NCBI RefSeq assembly: GCF_009797025.1
Contig: NZ_CP047027.1
Coordinates: 2,790,001-2,854,000 of the forward strand
Length of the DNA stretch: 64,000 nucleotides
From: Cellulophaga sp. L1A9
GTDB lineage: Bacteria > Bacteroidota > Bacteroidia > Flavobacteriales > Flavobacteriaceae
Direction of reading: 5' to 3'
In this document: positions 26,416 to 35,456 of the stretch, piece by piece
Layout: each line of letters opens with the position of its first letter
Position numbering within the stretch: position 1 is the first letter of the stretch
The notes under the pieces: model-generated
What the model saw: only the letters and a program-made list of their open reading frames with translations
What the model was told of the DNA's origin: nothing
The model's database searches: none
Translations under genes and position numbers: made by a program

Positions 26416-26925
26416 ATGAAATCATTGAAGAAAGTTTTTTTAATTTTATTATTCCCCTTGTTAGCATTTACTACTGCGCATAAGTTTTATGTAACGGTAA
26501 CCAATATTGCGTATTCGGAAAAAGACAAAGCCTTGCAAATTACCTCGCGTATTTTTATTGATGATTTGGAGAAAACGCTTAATGAACGCTACGGAATTAA
26601 AGGTAGAATGGCGACTGAAAATGAACTGAAAGATATTGAGGTGTATATTGAAAAATACATTAGGTCAAAATTTATCATTACAATAAACCAAGAACAACGA
26701 GAATATACCTATATCGGTAAGAAGTACGATAATGACATCATCGTGGTTTATCTAGAAGTTCCGGAGGTAAATTATCCTGAAATGAAATCTATTTCGGCTA
26801 CAAATGAAATGCTAACAGATATGTTTGATGAGCAACAGAATGTGGTTCATTTTAAACTTTTAGGAGCGAAAAAGAGTTTTGTTCTCACTCGTGATAATAA
26901 TAAAGGAATGTTAAACTTGGAATAA
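26416..26925 (+). CDS. DUF6702-like secreted protein
   Basis: A 169-residue protein from ATG 26416 (MKSLKKVFLILLFPLLAFTTA), which gives a good signal peptide; ATG 26392 would add eight residues. The mature part starts HKFYVTVTNIAYSEKDKALQ and continues with ITSRIFIDDLEKTLNERYG, the pattern I recall for the DUF6702 family usually found beside M1 peptidase genes in flavobacteria. It lies 62 bp upstream of the M1 peptidase gene and is probably in its operon. No catalytic motif is evident. Confidence 0.8.
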   Translation: MKSLKKVFLILLFPLLAFTTAHKFYVTVTNIAYSEKDKALQITSRIFIDDLEKTLNERYGIKGRMATENELKDIEVYIEKYIRSKFIITINQEQREYTYIGKKYDNDIIVVYLEVPEVNYPEMKSISATNEMLTDMFDEQQNVVHFKLLGAKKSFVLTRDNNKGMLNLE

Positions 26926-26987
26926 TACGTTAACAGTTTCTTAAAAAAGCTTTAATTTTCTAGCGACTAAATTAATTAATTCAAGAA

Positions 26988-29291
26988 ATGAGCAAAATCA
27001 AGTACTATTTTACAGCACTTTTGTTTGTGTTAGCGAGTACTCTAAGCGCACAAGACACAGAAGTTAAAGAGAAATCAGCGCCGCATGGCAATGTTAATGA
27101 ATTTAAACAGATGTACGAAGAGTTTGCAACTCCAAACACGTATAGGTCTGCATCTGGAGCACCAGGTCCTAATTACTACCAGCAGCAAGCTGATTATAAG
27201 ATGGACATTACCCTAGATGATAAAAATGCAAAAATCTTTGGTGAAGAAACGATTACGTATACCAACAATTCTCCAGATAATTTAGAGTTTTTATGGTTGC
27301 AATTAGATCAGAACGTTCGTACGAAAGATACGAAGTCCGATTTAAGAAACGGATCTGAAGCACCTTTCGCAAGTACAGTAGAACGTTTTTCTGGTACTTT
27401 TATGACCGAGCCTTTTGATGGTGGGTTTAATATTGAGTATGTTAAAGACGCTAGTGGTAAAGCATTGCCATACACCATTAACCAAACAATGATGCGTGTA
27501 GATTTGCCAACAGCTTTGAAAAGTAAAGATGAAATTTCTATTAAAGTAAAATGGAACTATAACATTCCAGATCATACTGTAAATAGAGCGCGTTCTGGAT
27601 ACGAGTATTTTCCTGAAGATGGAAACCGTGCCTATGTTATTGCACAGTTTTTTCCTAGAATGGCAGTGTATAGTGATGTAGAAGGATGGCAAAACCATCA
27701 GTTCTGGGGGAATGGCGAGTTTGCGCTTCCTTTTGGTAACTACGAAGTAAATATTACAGTTCCTGCAGATCATATTTTAGATGGTACAGGAGTACTTCAA
27801 AATACAAAAGACGTTTTCTCTAAAGAAATGATGAAGCGTTACGAATTGGCAAAAAAATCTTATGACAAGCCAGTAATCATAGTAACACAAGCAGAGGCAG
27901 AAGCAGCTGAGAAAAGTTTTTCTGATAAAACAAAAACATGGAAGCTAAAAGCTGAAAATGTGCGTGATTTTGGTTTTGCAACCTCAAGAAAATTTATCTG
28001 GGACATGCAAGCTGTTAAAGTGGGTAGCAAAGATGTTATGGCAGTATCGATGTATCCTAAAGAAGGAAACCCATTATGGGAAGAATATTCTACAAAAGCA
28101 GTAGCACATACCTTAAGATCGTACTCTGCTCATACTTTTGATTATCCTTATCCAAAAGCAATCTCTGTACATGCTAAAAATCAAGGGATGGAATATCCTA
28201 TGATTTGCTGGAATTACGGAAGACCAGAAAAAGATGGGACATATTCAGACCGTGTGAAGTACGGGATGATTAGTGTTATTATTCATGAAGTGGGTCATAA
28301 CTTCTTCCCGATGATTGTAAACTCTGACGAACGTCAGTGGGGTTGGATGGATGAAGGTTTAGATACTTTTATGCAATACATGGCAGAACAAGAATTTGGT
28401 GAAGCGTTTCCTGCAGCAATTGCGCCGAATGATAAATATCCTTCTAGAAGAGGAGAACCTTCTAAAATTGTACCTTACATGAGTGGCGATCAAGATTATA
28501 TTTCGCCAATTATGTCTAATCCTGAAAATGTATACCAATTAGGGAATAATGCCTATGGCAAACCAGCTACAGCTCTTAATATTTTAAGAGAAACGGTAAT
28601 GGGAAGAGAATTGTTTGATCATGCGTTTAAAACATATTCTCACAGATGGATGTTTAAACACCCTACTCCTGAAGATTTTTTCCGTACCATGGAAGATGCA
28701 TCGGCAGTAGATTTAGATTGGTACTGGAGAGGTTGGTTCTACACCACTAATTTTGTGGATATAGGTGTTGGTAGTGTTAAAAAATATGTTGTTACTGATA
28801 AGCCAACAGCAAAAATGAAAGAATATGCTGCGGCAAGAAATCAAGATATTAAAGATTTACCACCGTTAGTATACTTAGCAGAAGAAGGGTCAGAAGATTA
28901 CGACGCTTCTCTAAAAGGTAAAGTAGCATCCGAAATTTCTGCACCATTAAAAGAATTTATGATGGATAATATGACGCCTGCAGAAAGAGCAGCCGTTAAG
29001 GAACCTAAATTCTTTTATGAAGTAACGTTCACCAAGCCAGGTGGTATTCCAATGCCATTAATTGTAGAATACACCTATGCAGATGGTTCTAAAGAAAACA
29101 TTACGTATCCTCCAGAAATTTGGAGAAAGAATCCTAAAGAAGTAACACGCATGCTTTCTTTGCAAAAAGAATTGACAAGTGTTGTTGTAGATCCAAAAGC
29201 AGAAACTGCAGATATAGATACGACGAACAACTCTTGGCCTAAAAAAGAAGAGCAATCAGATTTTGATAAGTTTAAAAACGATAAAGATTAA
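26988..29291 (+). CDS. M1 family zinc metallopeptidase
   Basis: The 767-residue product has a signal peptide (ending near LSAQ), an N-terminal beta domain of the aminopeptidase N type, a GMEYPM motif where GAMEN normally lies, the zinc site IIHEVGHNFFP (HExxH) with a downstream Glu in GWMDEGLDTF, and a long C-terminal region. It probably acts as an exported aminopeptidase that digests peptides in the periplasm or outside the cell. The substrate preference cannot be deduced. A strong terminator follows at 29322. Confidence 0.93.
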   Translation: MSKIKYYFTALLFVLASTLSAQDTEVKEKSAPHGNVNEFKQMYEEFATPNTYRSASGAPGPNYYQQQADYKMDITLDDKNAKIFGEETITYTNNSPDNLEFLWLQLDQNVRTKDTKSDLRNGSEAPFASTVERFSGTFMTEPFDGGFNIEYVKDASGKALPYTINQTMMRVDLPTALKSKDEISIKVKWNYNIPDHTVNRARSGYEYFPEDGNRAYVIAQFFPRMAVYSDVEGWQNHQFWGNGEFALPFGNYEVNITVPADHILDGTGVLQNTKDVFSKEMMKRYELAKKSYDKPVIIVTQAEAEAAEKSFSDKTKTWKLKAENVRDFGFATSRKFIWDMQAVKVGSKDVMAVSMYPKEGNPLWEEYSTKAVAHTLRSYSAHTFDYPYPKAISVHAKNQGMEYPMICWNYGRPEKDGTYSDRVKYGMISVIIHEVGHNFFPMIVNSDERQWGWMDEGLDTFMQYMAEQEFGEAFPAAIAPNDKYPSRRGEPSKIVPYMSGDQDYISPIMSNPENVYQLGNNAYGKPATALNILRETVMGRELFDHAFKTYSHRWMFKHPTPEDFFRTMEDASAVDLDWYWRGWFYTTNFVDIGVGSVKKYVVTDKPTAKMKEYAAARNQDIKDLPPLVYLAEEGSEDYDASLKGKVASEISAPLKEFMMDNMTPAERAAVKEPKFFYEVTFTKPGGIPMPLIVEYTYADGSKENITYPPEIWRKNPKEVTRMLSLQKELTSVVVDPKAETADIDTTNNSWPKKEEQSDFDKFKNDKD

Positions 29292-29321
29292 TCTCTACGC
29301 GTATTAAGGGTTTATAGTAGT

Positions 29322-29366
29322 AAAAGCCAAGAATGAAAACGATATGTTTTTGTTCTTGGCTTTTTT
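29322..29366 (+). terminator. Rho-independent terminator after the M1 peptidase gene
   Basis: A 12-bp stem (AAAAGCCAAGAA / TTCTTGGCTTTT) with a 19-nt loop and a T-run, 31 bp after the stop codon. Confidence 0.88.
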
Positions 29367-29467
29367 CATTTTAGCACTTTATAGATGGTTTATCTCTAAT
29401 ATGTTAAATGTTTGAAAAGTAGAATTATGTTTTATTCTTTTTTTTATGCGACTGACAAACTTCTCAT

Positions 29468-29475
29468 TATATTTG
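29468..29475 (+). promoter_or_regulatory. tatA: Candidate -7 element of tatA
   Basis: TATATTTG matches TAnnTTTG exactly and ends 4 bp before the tatA ATG. If it is used, the transcript would be leaderless or nearly so. No TTG box is visible at the expected spacing. Confidence 0.35.
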
Positions 29476-29479
29476 TATC

Positions 29480-29761
29480 ATGTTAACGACACATTTTTTA
29501 TTTATAAGTGGTGGGGAGATATTCTTCATACTTTTTATAGTGGTGATGGTATTTGGAGCAGATAAAATTCCAGATATTGCCCGTGGTTTGGGTAAAGGGA
29601 TGCGTCAATTGAAAGATGCTACTGAAGATATTAAACAAGAAATTCAGAAAAGCGCTGATAAGCAAGGCATCAATACCGACTTCACTAAAGACATAAAAAA
29701 CCAAATAGATAAAGTTAAGGAGAACATTAACGACGTTACGGGTACCATTAAGAGAAAGTAA
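29480..29761 (+). CDS. tatA: Twin-arginine translocase subunit TatA/TatE
   Basis: A 93-residue protein with one N-terminal membrane helix (GGEIFFILFIVVMVFGADKI), the Phe-Gly hinge, an amphipathic helix (IPDIARGLGKGMRQLKDATE) and a charged tail, as in TatA. It forms the pore component that exports folded proteins carrying twin-arginine signals; the M15 peptidase at 8651 is a likely client. tatC is not in the window. The next gene, a PAP2 phosphatase, starts 2 bp after the stop. Confidence 0.93.
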   Translation: MLTTHFLFISGGEIFFILFIVVMVFGADKIPDIARGLGKGMRQLKDATEDIKQEIQKSADKQGINTDFTKDIKNQIDKVKENINDVTGTIKRK

Positions 29762-29763
29762 CT

Positions 29764-30339
29764 ATGTTCGATAAATTGTTAACCTGGGATAGGGAAACTT
29801 TTATTTATTTAAATAGTCTGGGCATTGAAGAATACGACCAATTTTGGAGTATTGCCACAAATATCTCTACTTGGATTCCACTTTATGTGCTATTCCTCTT
29901 TCTTGTGATGTACAAGAGAAGCAAAGAAGAAAAAATTAAAAAAATACTTACCGCTGTTTTAATGTTACTTTTTGTTTTACTTCTTACGGGAGTAACAAAA
30001 GAATTAGTTGGGAGAATACGCCCAAGTTCAGATGCTGAAATAAATACCTTAATTCGTATTATAAAAGGTTCTAATGGCTTTAGTTTCTTTTCAGGGCATT
30101 CTGCTTATTCCTTTGCATTAACCACAATTGTAGTGCTCTTTATTAAAGATATTTTTAAGTGGAGCTGGGTATTTTATATATGGCCTATATTTTTGGCGTT
30201 TAGCCGTATTTATGTAGGAGTGCATTATCCTGTAGATTTAATAACAGGTGCCATCGTAGGTATACTTTCTGGGGATTTATTTTACGGAATTTATTTAAAA
30301 TTTATAGCACCCTACTCAAGGTCAAACCATCACGAATAG
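29764..30339 (+). CDS. PAP2 superfamily membrane phosphatase
   Basis: A 191-residue membrane protein with the three lipid-phosphatase motifs: KELVGRIRPS, FFSGHSAYSF and SRIYVGVHYPVD. Membrane segments flank each motif, putting the active site on the periplasmic face. Likely substrates are undecaprenyl pyrophosphate or phosphatidate; the sequence does not decide. It is co-transcribed with tatA, and its 3' end overlaps the convergent O-methyltransferase gene by 38 bp. Confidence 0.92.
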   Translation: MFDKLLTWDRETFIYLNSLGIEEYDQFWSIATNISTWIPLYVLFLFLVMYKRSKEEKIKKILTAVLMLLFVLLLTGVTKELVGRIRPSSDAEINTLIRIIKGSNGFSFFSGHSAYSFALTTIVVLFIKDIFKWSWVFYIWPIFLAFSRIYVGVHYPVDLITGAIVGILSGDLFYGIYLKFIAPYSRSNHHE

Positions 30340-30943
30340 GTAATAATACCGTTTCAACTCTAGGATCTTCTTTTAATTTTTTATTATAATCTAATAATAT
30401 TTTAGTCACTTTGTCTTTAGGATTCAGGGGTTCTACCACTTTTCCAGACCACAAGACATTATCAGATAATATAACACTTCCAGGTTTTGTTTTTTTAAGG
30501 ACGGCCTCAAAATAATAATCATAGCTTGCTTTTTCGGCATCAATAAAAATTAAATCAAAGGTTTCGTTTAATTCTGGAATAATCTCAAGCGCATCGCCAG
30601 TGTGTTGAATAATCTGATTTCCAAATCCGCTTTTGTCAAAATATTTACGCTGCATATCTACCAGTTCTTCATTGACATCAATGGTATGTAGTGTACCATT
30701 TTTTTGTAATCCTTCAGCCAAACAAATAGCAGAATAGCCCGTGTAGGTGCCAATTTCTAAAATAGTTTTAGGGTGGATGATTTTGGAGAGTAAACTCAAA
30801 GCTCTTCCTTGAAAATGACCCGTAATCATTCTGGGCTGAATGACTCTTAAATGTGTCTCTTTTGTGAGCTCTTGTAAAACCTCGGGTTCTTGTTGAGAAT
30901 TGTCAGCAATATAATTTTCAAGTAAAGGAGATAAGAAATGCAT
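30302..30943 (-). CDS. Class I SAM-dependent O-methyltransferase (catechol/caffeoyl-CoA type)
   Basis: A 213-residue enzyme from ATG 30943 (MHFLSPLLENYIAD). An upstream in-frame GTG at 30958 overlaps a TACTTTTG promoter element and is rejected. Motif I is ILEIGTYTGYSAICLAEGL; DTIxVN-type and metal residues appear as HTIDVNEELV and FDLIFIDAEKASYDYYFE, with ILSDNVLWSGKVV. This is the Mg-dependent O-methyltransferase type acting on small molecules; the substrate is not known. The 3' end overlaps the PAP2 gene. Confidence 0.9.
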   Translation of the reverse strand: MHFLSPLLENYIADNSQQEPEVLQELTKETHLRVIQPRMITGHFQGRALSLLSKIIHPKTILEIGTYTGYSAICLAEGLQKNGTLHTIDVNEELVDMQRKYFDKSGFGNQIIQHTGDALEIIPELNETFDLIFIDAEKASYDYYFEAVLKKTKPGSVILSDNVLWSGKVVEPLNPKDKVTKILLDYNKKLKEDPRVETVLLPIRDGLTLSRVL

Positions 30944-30957
30944 GTAAAAACTTTTCA

Positions 30958-30965
30958 CAAAAGTA
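30958..30965 (-). promoter_or_regulatory. Candidate -7 element of the O-methyltransferase gene
   Basis: Minus-strand TACTTTTG is an exact TAnnTTTG match, 14 bp before ATG 30943. It helps to fix that start codon. Confidence 0.35.
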
Positions 30966-31000
30966 GATATTAATAGTATCTTGAAAAAAACTATTTTTAG

Positions 31001-31459
31001 ATGAAGGATATAACGATTCGTGATGCTGTAGAAAAAGATTTACCTGTTCTGCTAGCGTTTGAACAAGGTATTGTTAGTGCAGAAAGACCCTTTGATCCCA
31101 CCTTGGCCGAAGATCCTATTAGCTATTATAATATTGAGAAATTAATGACAGACAGTGCTAGTAAAGTGGTGGTGGCTTGTGTTGGAGAAAAAATAGCGGG
31201 TAGTGGTTTTGCAACGATATTGCCAGCAAAAAACTATTTGGCGCATGAAGAATACGTTAACCTGCATTTTATGTATACAGATCCAGAGTATAGAGGTAAA
31301 GGTGTAAATGCATTAATCATGAATACCTTAAAAGAATGGGCACATCGTAAGGACATCAAAGAAATTAGATTAACAGTGTATCAAGATAATATACCTGCGA
31401 TTAAGGCGTATGAGAAAGTAGGGTTTAAAAAACATATCATAGAAATGAGATTAGTTTAA
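31001..31459 (+). CDS. GNAT family N-acetyltransferase
   Basis: A 152-residue acetyltransferase with the full fold: an N-terminal strand (ITIRDAVEKDLPVLL), a central strand (YVNLHFMYTDPEYRGKGV) with the acetyl-CoA loop YRGKGVNAL, and a C-terminal EIRLTVYQDNIPAIKAYEKV motif typical of RimI-like members. The substrate could be a protein N-terminus, amino acid or antibiotic; not determinable. It is divergent from the O-methyltransferase gene. Confidence 0.9.
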   Translation: MKDITIRDAVEKDLPVLLAFEQGIVSAERPFDPTLAEDPISYYNIEKLMTDSASKVVVACVGEKIAGSGFATILPAKNYLAHEEYVNLHFMYTDPEYRGKGVNALIMNTLKEWAHRKDIKEIRLTVYQDNIPAIKAYEKVGFKKHIIEMRLV

Positions 31460-31503
31460 GTACCACAATTCTTACAGGGGATAACAAATACAATTGGAAG
31501 TCG

Positions 31504-31511
31504 TAATTTTG
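31504..31511 (+). promoter_or_regulatory. kynU: Candidate -7 element of kynU
   Basis: TAATTTTG matches TAnnTTTG exactly, 17 bp upstream of the kynU ATG. A -33 TTG is not seen at the right spacing. Confidence 0.38.
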
Positions 31512-31528
31512 AAAAAAAAAAGCTGTTT

Positions 31529-32812
31529 ATGAAATTTGAAAATTCTTTGGAGTTCGCTCAAAAATTAGACCAAGTAGATCCGTTAAAAAAATATAGAGAG
31601 GAGTTTCATTTTCCTAAAGTTGATGGTAAGCCTGTAATCTATTTTACGGGAAATTCTTTGGGTTTGCAACCAAAAAGAACTCAGAAAATTGTAGATGAGG
31701 TCATGACAGATTGGGCGCAATTAGCAGTAGAAGGACATTTTTACGCAGAAAAGCCTTGGTGGGATTACCACGAGCGCTTGGCGGCACCTTTAGCTAAAGT
31801 GGTAGGAGCAAAGACAGCAGAGGTTTCGGTGATGAATACGCTTACCGTAAACTTACATTTGCTAATGGTTTCATTTTATAGGCCTACGCAAAAAAGATTT
31901 AAAATTATTTGTGAGGAGAAAGCTTTTCCTTCAGATCAATATATGCTTACTAGTCAGGTGAAATTTCATGGATTTGACCCTAAAGATGCCATAGTTGAGG
32001 TAAAGAAACGCGAGGGGGAACATCATTGGCGTACCGAAGATGTTATTGCTAAAATTAATGAAGTAGGAGATGCGTTAGCCTTAGTGTTAATCGGAGGCGT
32101 AAATTATTATAACGGTCAGGTTTTTGACATGGAAAATATTACCAAAGCAGGTAAAGCTGCTGGTGCTTTTGTGGGCTGGGATTTGGCGCATGGGGCAGGG
32201 AATGTTGAATTGAAATTAAACGAATGGAATGCTGATTTTGCAGCATGGTGTAGTTATAAATACATGAATAGTGGGCCAGGAAACGCTTCTGGAGTTTATA
32301 TTAATGAAAAACATTTAAACAACCCTGATATTCCGCGTTTTGAAGGTTGGTGGGGCACAAAGAAAGAAACTCGTTTTTTAATGAAACCTGAGTTTGAGCC
32401 TATGGAAAATGCAGATGCATGGCAAATAAGTAATGCGCCTATTTTAGCTATAGCTCCTTACTTAGCCTCTTTAACTATGTTTGAGGAAGTAGGGATGCCT
32501 GCTTTACTTAAAAAGAGAGATACCATTGTCGCTTATCTTGAATATATATTACACGAAATAGATGCTGAGGTTTCTAGTAGTTTTGAAATAATAACTCCTG
32601 AAGATCGCGGATGCCAATTATCTGTTCTTCTTCATGGACAAGGAAAGTCTTTGTTTAATTATTTGATGAAAAATGGAGTAATCACAGATTGGAGAGAACC
32701 CAATGTAATCCGTTTAGCTCCGGCGCCATTTTACTGTTCTTATGAAGACATGTATCGTTTTGGGCAGTTATTAAAAAAAGGAATTTTGGCTTTAGAAAAA
32801 GAAAATTCTTAA
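31529..32812 (+). CDS. kynU: Kynureninase
   Basis: A PLP enzyme that splits kynurenine or 3-hydroxykynurenine into anthranilate or 3-hydroxyanthranilate plus alanine, in tryptophan breakdown or NAD synthesis. The 427 residues match the family. Visible are YFTGNSLGLQPKR, GWDLAHGAGNVEL (PLP Asp and His) and the Schiff-base Lys244 in AWCSYKYMNSGPG, with FEGWWGT after it. Kynurenine 3-monooxygenase, the step before, is encoded at 38088. An MFS transporter gene follows 24 bp downstream and may be co-transcribed. Confidence 0.97.
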   Translation: MKFENSLEFAQKLDQVDPLKKYREEFHFPKVDGKPVIYFTGNSLGLQPKRTQKIVDEVMTDWAQLAVEGHFYAEKPWWDYHERLAAPLAKVVGAKTAEVSVMNTLTVNLHLLMVSFYRPTQKRFKIICEEKAFPSDQYMLTSQVKFHGFDPKDAIVEVKKREGEHHWRTEDVIAKINEVGDALALVLIGGVNYYNGQVFDMENITKAGKAAGAFVGWDLAHGAGNVELKLNEWNADFAAWCSYKYMNSGPGNASGVYINEKHLNNPDIPRFEGWWGTKKETRFLMKPEFEPMENADAWQISNAPILAIAPYLASLTMFEEVGMPALLKKRDTIVAYLEYILHEIDAEVSSSFEIITPEDRGCQLSVLLHGQGKSLFNYLMKNGVITDWREPNVIRLAPAPFYCSYEDMYRFGQLLKKGILALEKENS

Positions 32813-32836
32813 CGCTAATGCTAGAGTAACCACCAA

Positions 32837-33988
32837 ATGAAATCACTTAAGCTAATTTTGTTTAATCCGCGTTACTTTGCACCTGCATGGTCATTTGCGA
32901 CCTTAAATATTTTGTTTGGTACTTGGGCTACTTATATTCCAGAAATTAAAGAAGATATTGGTTTGGATAAAGCAAGCTTAGGTTTTGCTATTTTTTTCCT
33001 GTCTCTAGGTAATTTTACAATTTTTCCGGTAGCATCAAGATTAATTAATAAGATTGGGGTTGGTAAGTCTGTATGGTATGGTTTACTATTAATTTGTCTG
33101 TCTTCAATTTTACCATTTATAGCCCTTAATTATTATACGTTAATAGCGGGACTTTATTTTTATGGTGCTGCCAATGGCTTTCTGGATATTTCTATGAATA
33201 CCTTGGTTACTGAAATAGAAAAAGAAGACGATCAAAACTTTATGTCCGCCGCACACGGTTTTTTTAGTTTAGGGGGCGTCATTGCGGGAATCGGTAGTTT
33301 TCTAATAGTGATTGTAGATAACAGGATGCTACATATCTGTGGTGTAGCGGCACTATTAGTAGTGACAAGTGCGCTATTACGTAAAAATTATATTCATATC
33401 ATATCGCCGCCAATTGAAAAAGAAGCTTTTAAAATAAAGAATTTTAAACCACTGTTTCTCCTAGGGGTTATTTCATTTGTGATTATGGGAAGTGAAGGGG
33501 CTATTATTGATTGGAGCGGAATTTATCTTCAAGAAATTAATTTGGCACCAGAAAAATACATAGGATTAGGGTTTTTGGCTTTTTCTGTAATGATGACTTT
33601 AGGTAGGTTTCTGGCAGATGGTATCAGTGCAAAGATTGGATCAATTAAGATTGTTATTCTGGGCACTTTGCTGGCCATTGGAGGTTTTTTTTTAGTACTC
33701 TCAGGAATTCTTGTGGTAACCATTCTTGGTTTTGCATTAATAGGCTTAGGTTTTTCTGCAATTATTCCAGAGCTTTTTAGAATAGGAGGTAAGGTAAAAG
33801 GCGTAGCATCTTCTCAGGGAATTGCATTTATTGCAGGAACTGGGGTGTCTGGATTCTTATTAGGTCCTGTTGTTTTGGGTTTCTTGGCAGAATCTTATTC
33901 CTTACGGATTAGCTTTATGCTTTTGCTGGTCTGTTCTATAACTGTCTTAGCAGCGTCTTTATTATTAAAACAAAAAAGGGGCGCATAA
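32837..33988 (+). CDS. MFS transporter
   Basis: A 383-residue protein with about 12 hydrophobic segments and no signal peptide. It resembles small fucose/sugar-type or YbjJ-type major facilitator proteins (FGTWATYIPEIKEDIGLDKA; GAANGFLDISMNTLVTEIE; GFSAIIPELFRIGG). The transported compound is not evident. Its place directly behind kynU hints at a substrate related to kynurenine or an aromatic compound, but that is inference. Confidence 0.87.
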   Translation: MKSLKLILFNPRYFAPAWSFATLNILFGTWATYIPEIKEDIGLDKASLGFAIFFLSLGNFTIFPVASRLINKIGVGKSVWYGLLLICLSSILPFIALNYYTLIAGLYFYGAANGFLDISMNTLVTEIEKEDDQNFMSAAHGFFSLGGVIAGIGSFLIVIVDNRMLHICGVAALLVVTSALLRKNYIHIISPPIEKEAFKIKNFKPLFLLGVISFVIMGSEGAIIDWSGIYLQEINLAPEKYIGLGFLAFSVMMTLGRFLADGISAKIGSIKIVILGTLLAIGGFFLVLSGILVVTILGFALIGLGFSAIIPELFRIGGKVKGVASSQGIAFIAGTGVSGFLLGPVVLGFLAESYSLRISFMLLLVCSITVLAASLLLKQKRGA

Positions 33989-34295
33989 AGGGTGTCGCTT
34001 TCGTATTTTTTCCTGCAGTGTATCAGTAGGTTCAAAATTTATAAGAAAACTTCCTCTATATATTCCATTTTAGTGAAAATTAGCTACTTGCAAAGAATTC
34101 AAAATTTTTAGGAAATGATTTTTTGTAAAATTCATTGTATCAATTATTTAGCACGTGTTTTAGTTTTTATTTGTGTGGTTTTAAGTGTTAAAGTTATTTT
34201 CTAAATCGTGTAGTTCATCGAAAATATGAGCTGTTCATCGCTATTTTTTTAGTTCTGGTCGTACATAGTCTTGAGTTTTAGCCCCAAAACTTATA
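33989..34295. other. 307-bp AT-rich intergenic region upstream of the astacin gene
   Basis: No supported gene or RNA. It holds a direct repeat of GTTCATCG (in TAGTTCATCG and CTGTTCATCG, about 34211-34240) and a near-match TAGTCTTG to the -7 consensus at 34266-34273, which could start the following gene. The rest looks like ordinary AT-rich spacer. Confidence 0.5.
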
Positions 34296-35354
34296 ATGAA
34301 CATGAACACTAAAATTGAAAAAATGAAACAAACAAAAAGAATGTACCAAGCGGCTATGGCAAGTTTGGTATTTGCATTATGCTTAACTTCTTGTCAAAAA
34401 GAGACAGAAACAACAGGAGAAGATCAGGAATCAGTGATCAATCAAGAAACCGATTTTACAACGAAGTATTTCTTAGGTACTGAAGTAAAAGTAAGACTAG
34501 AAGATGATGATACGTATAGCTTAGCAGGGAGTGATGTTCGCTTGTTCGAAGATCAACTTACGGATACCGCTGATGATTTTAATGAAAACCCAAATCCAGA
34601 AGAAGGTCTTACTCGTTTAGGCTTAGGTGGCGGTGTTAGAAAATGGACCAATAGTACCGTTGTTTACACTACTCAAGGATTAAGTGCATCAGTACAATCT
34701 GAATTACAGAAATCTTTTGATGAATGGACGAGTAAAACAAATGTTCGTTTTAAAGAGCGTACTAACGAAACAAATTATGTGACCATCTCGTCTTCGGGAT
34801 CTAATAGTAATTCTGGTGTAGCAACATTAGGAATGAATGGCGCTTCAGGTTTTATTCGTTTAGGAACACGTGCTACTGCAGTAGTGATCATCCATGAAAT
34901 TGGTCATACTCTAGGGTATATTCACGAGCAGAATAGAAGTGATAGAGATAATTATATTATTATCAATACCCAAAATATTCAGGAGGATGCTATAGATCAA
35001 TTTTACAAAAGTAATTCTGCAACATTGGTTACGAGTGAATTTGATATTAACTCTACGATGATGTATGGTAGTTACACTTTTTCTAAAAACGGACAACCTA
35101 CAATTACAGATCTTAATGGTAATGTATTATCGCAACGTCAAGCAAAAGTTTCTGATCTTGATATTTCAGGAACCAATTCTATTTACCCAGCTGTTGATGG
35201 TGGTGGTACTGATGTGCCTGTAGTAGATTCTTGTGATGGAGTTTCGGCTTGGTCTGGTTCTAAGCGATACGCTGTGGGAGACCGTGTGACGTATGCAGGC
35301 AGTTTATACGAAAGAGATTTTACAAGATGGACCTTTATTAAAAGCTGTAACTAA
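34296..35354 (+). CDS. Astacin-type (M12A) zinc metalloprotease, lipoprotein
   Basis: The N-terminus carries a lipoprotein signal (FALCLTSC, Cys33). The catalytic domain (about 110-298) has the full astacin signature HEIGHTLGYIHEQNRSDRD (zinc His200, His204, His210; Glu201) and a Met-turn STMMYGSY (Met256). A short C-terminal module (about 313-352; AWSGSKRYAVGDRVTYAGSLYE) resembles a chitin-binding CBM5/12-type domain, which suggests attachment to polysaccharide or tissue. Starts at 34296, 34302 or 34323 (MKQTKRMYQ) all give a working signal peptide. The gene stands alone and is followed by a terminator. Confidence 0.93.
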   Translation: MNMNTKIEKMKQTKRMYQAAMASLVFALCLTSCQKETETTGEDQESVINQETDFTTKYFLGTEVKVRLEDDDTYSLAGSDVRLFEDQLTDTADDFNENPNPEEGLTRLGLGGGVRKWTNSTVVYTTQGLSASVQSELQKSFDEWTSKTNVRFKERTNETNYVTISSSGSNSNSGVATLGMNGASGFIRLGTRATAVVIIHEIGHTLGYIHEQNRSDRDNYIIINTQNIQEDAIDQFYKSNSATLVTSEFDINSTMMYGSYTFSKNGQPTITDLNGNVLSQRQAKVSDLDISGTNSIYPAVDGGGTDVPVVDSCDGVSAWSGSKRYAVGDRVTYAGSLYERDFTRWTFIKSCN

Positions 35355-35410
35355 TTTAAAACGGGGTTAAAGTTTTTTAGGACACATTTGTGTTTTAAAT
35401 AGATAAAAAG

Positions 35411-35435
35411 AAACCGCTCGAAAGAGCGGTTTTTT
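35411..35435. terminator. Rho-independent terminator between convergent genes
   Basis: Perfect 9-bp stem AAACCGCTC / GAGCGGTTT with a GAAA tetraloop and a T-run, after the astacin gene and before the convergent gene ending at 35457. Confidence 0.92.
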
Positions 35436-35456
35436 GTTTTCTAATACTAAGTTATG

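Noticed and set aside
27342..27773. Minus-strand 143-codon frame inside the M1 peptidase gene
   Set aside because: It lies wholly within a well-supported coding sequence and its product shows no motif.
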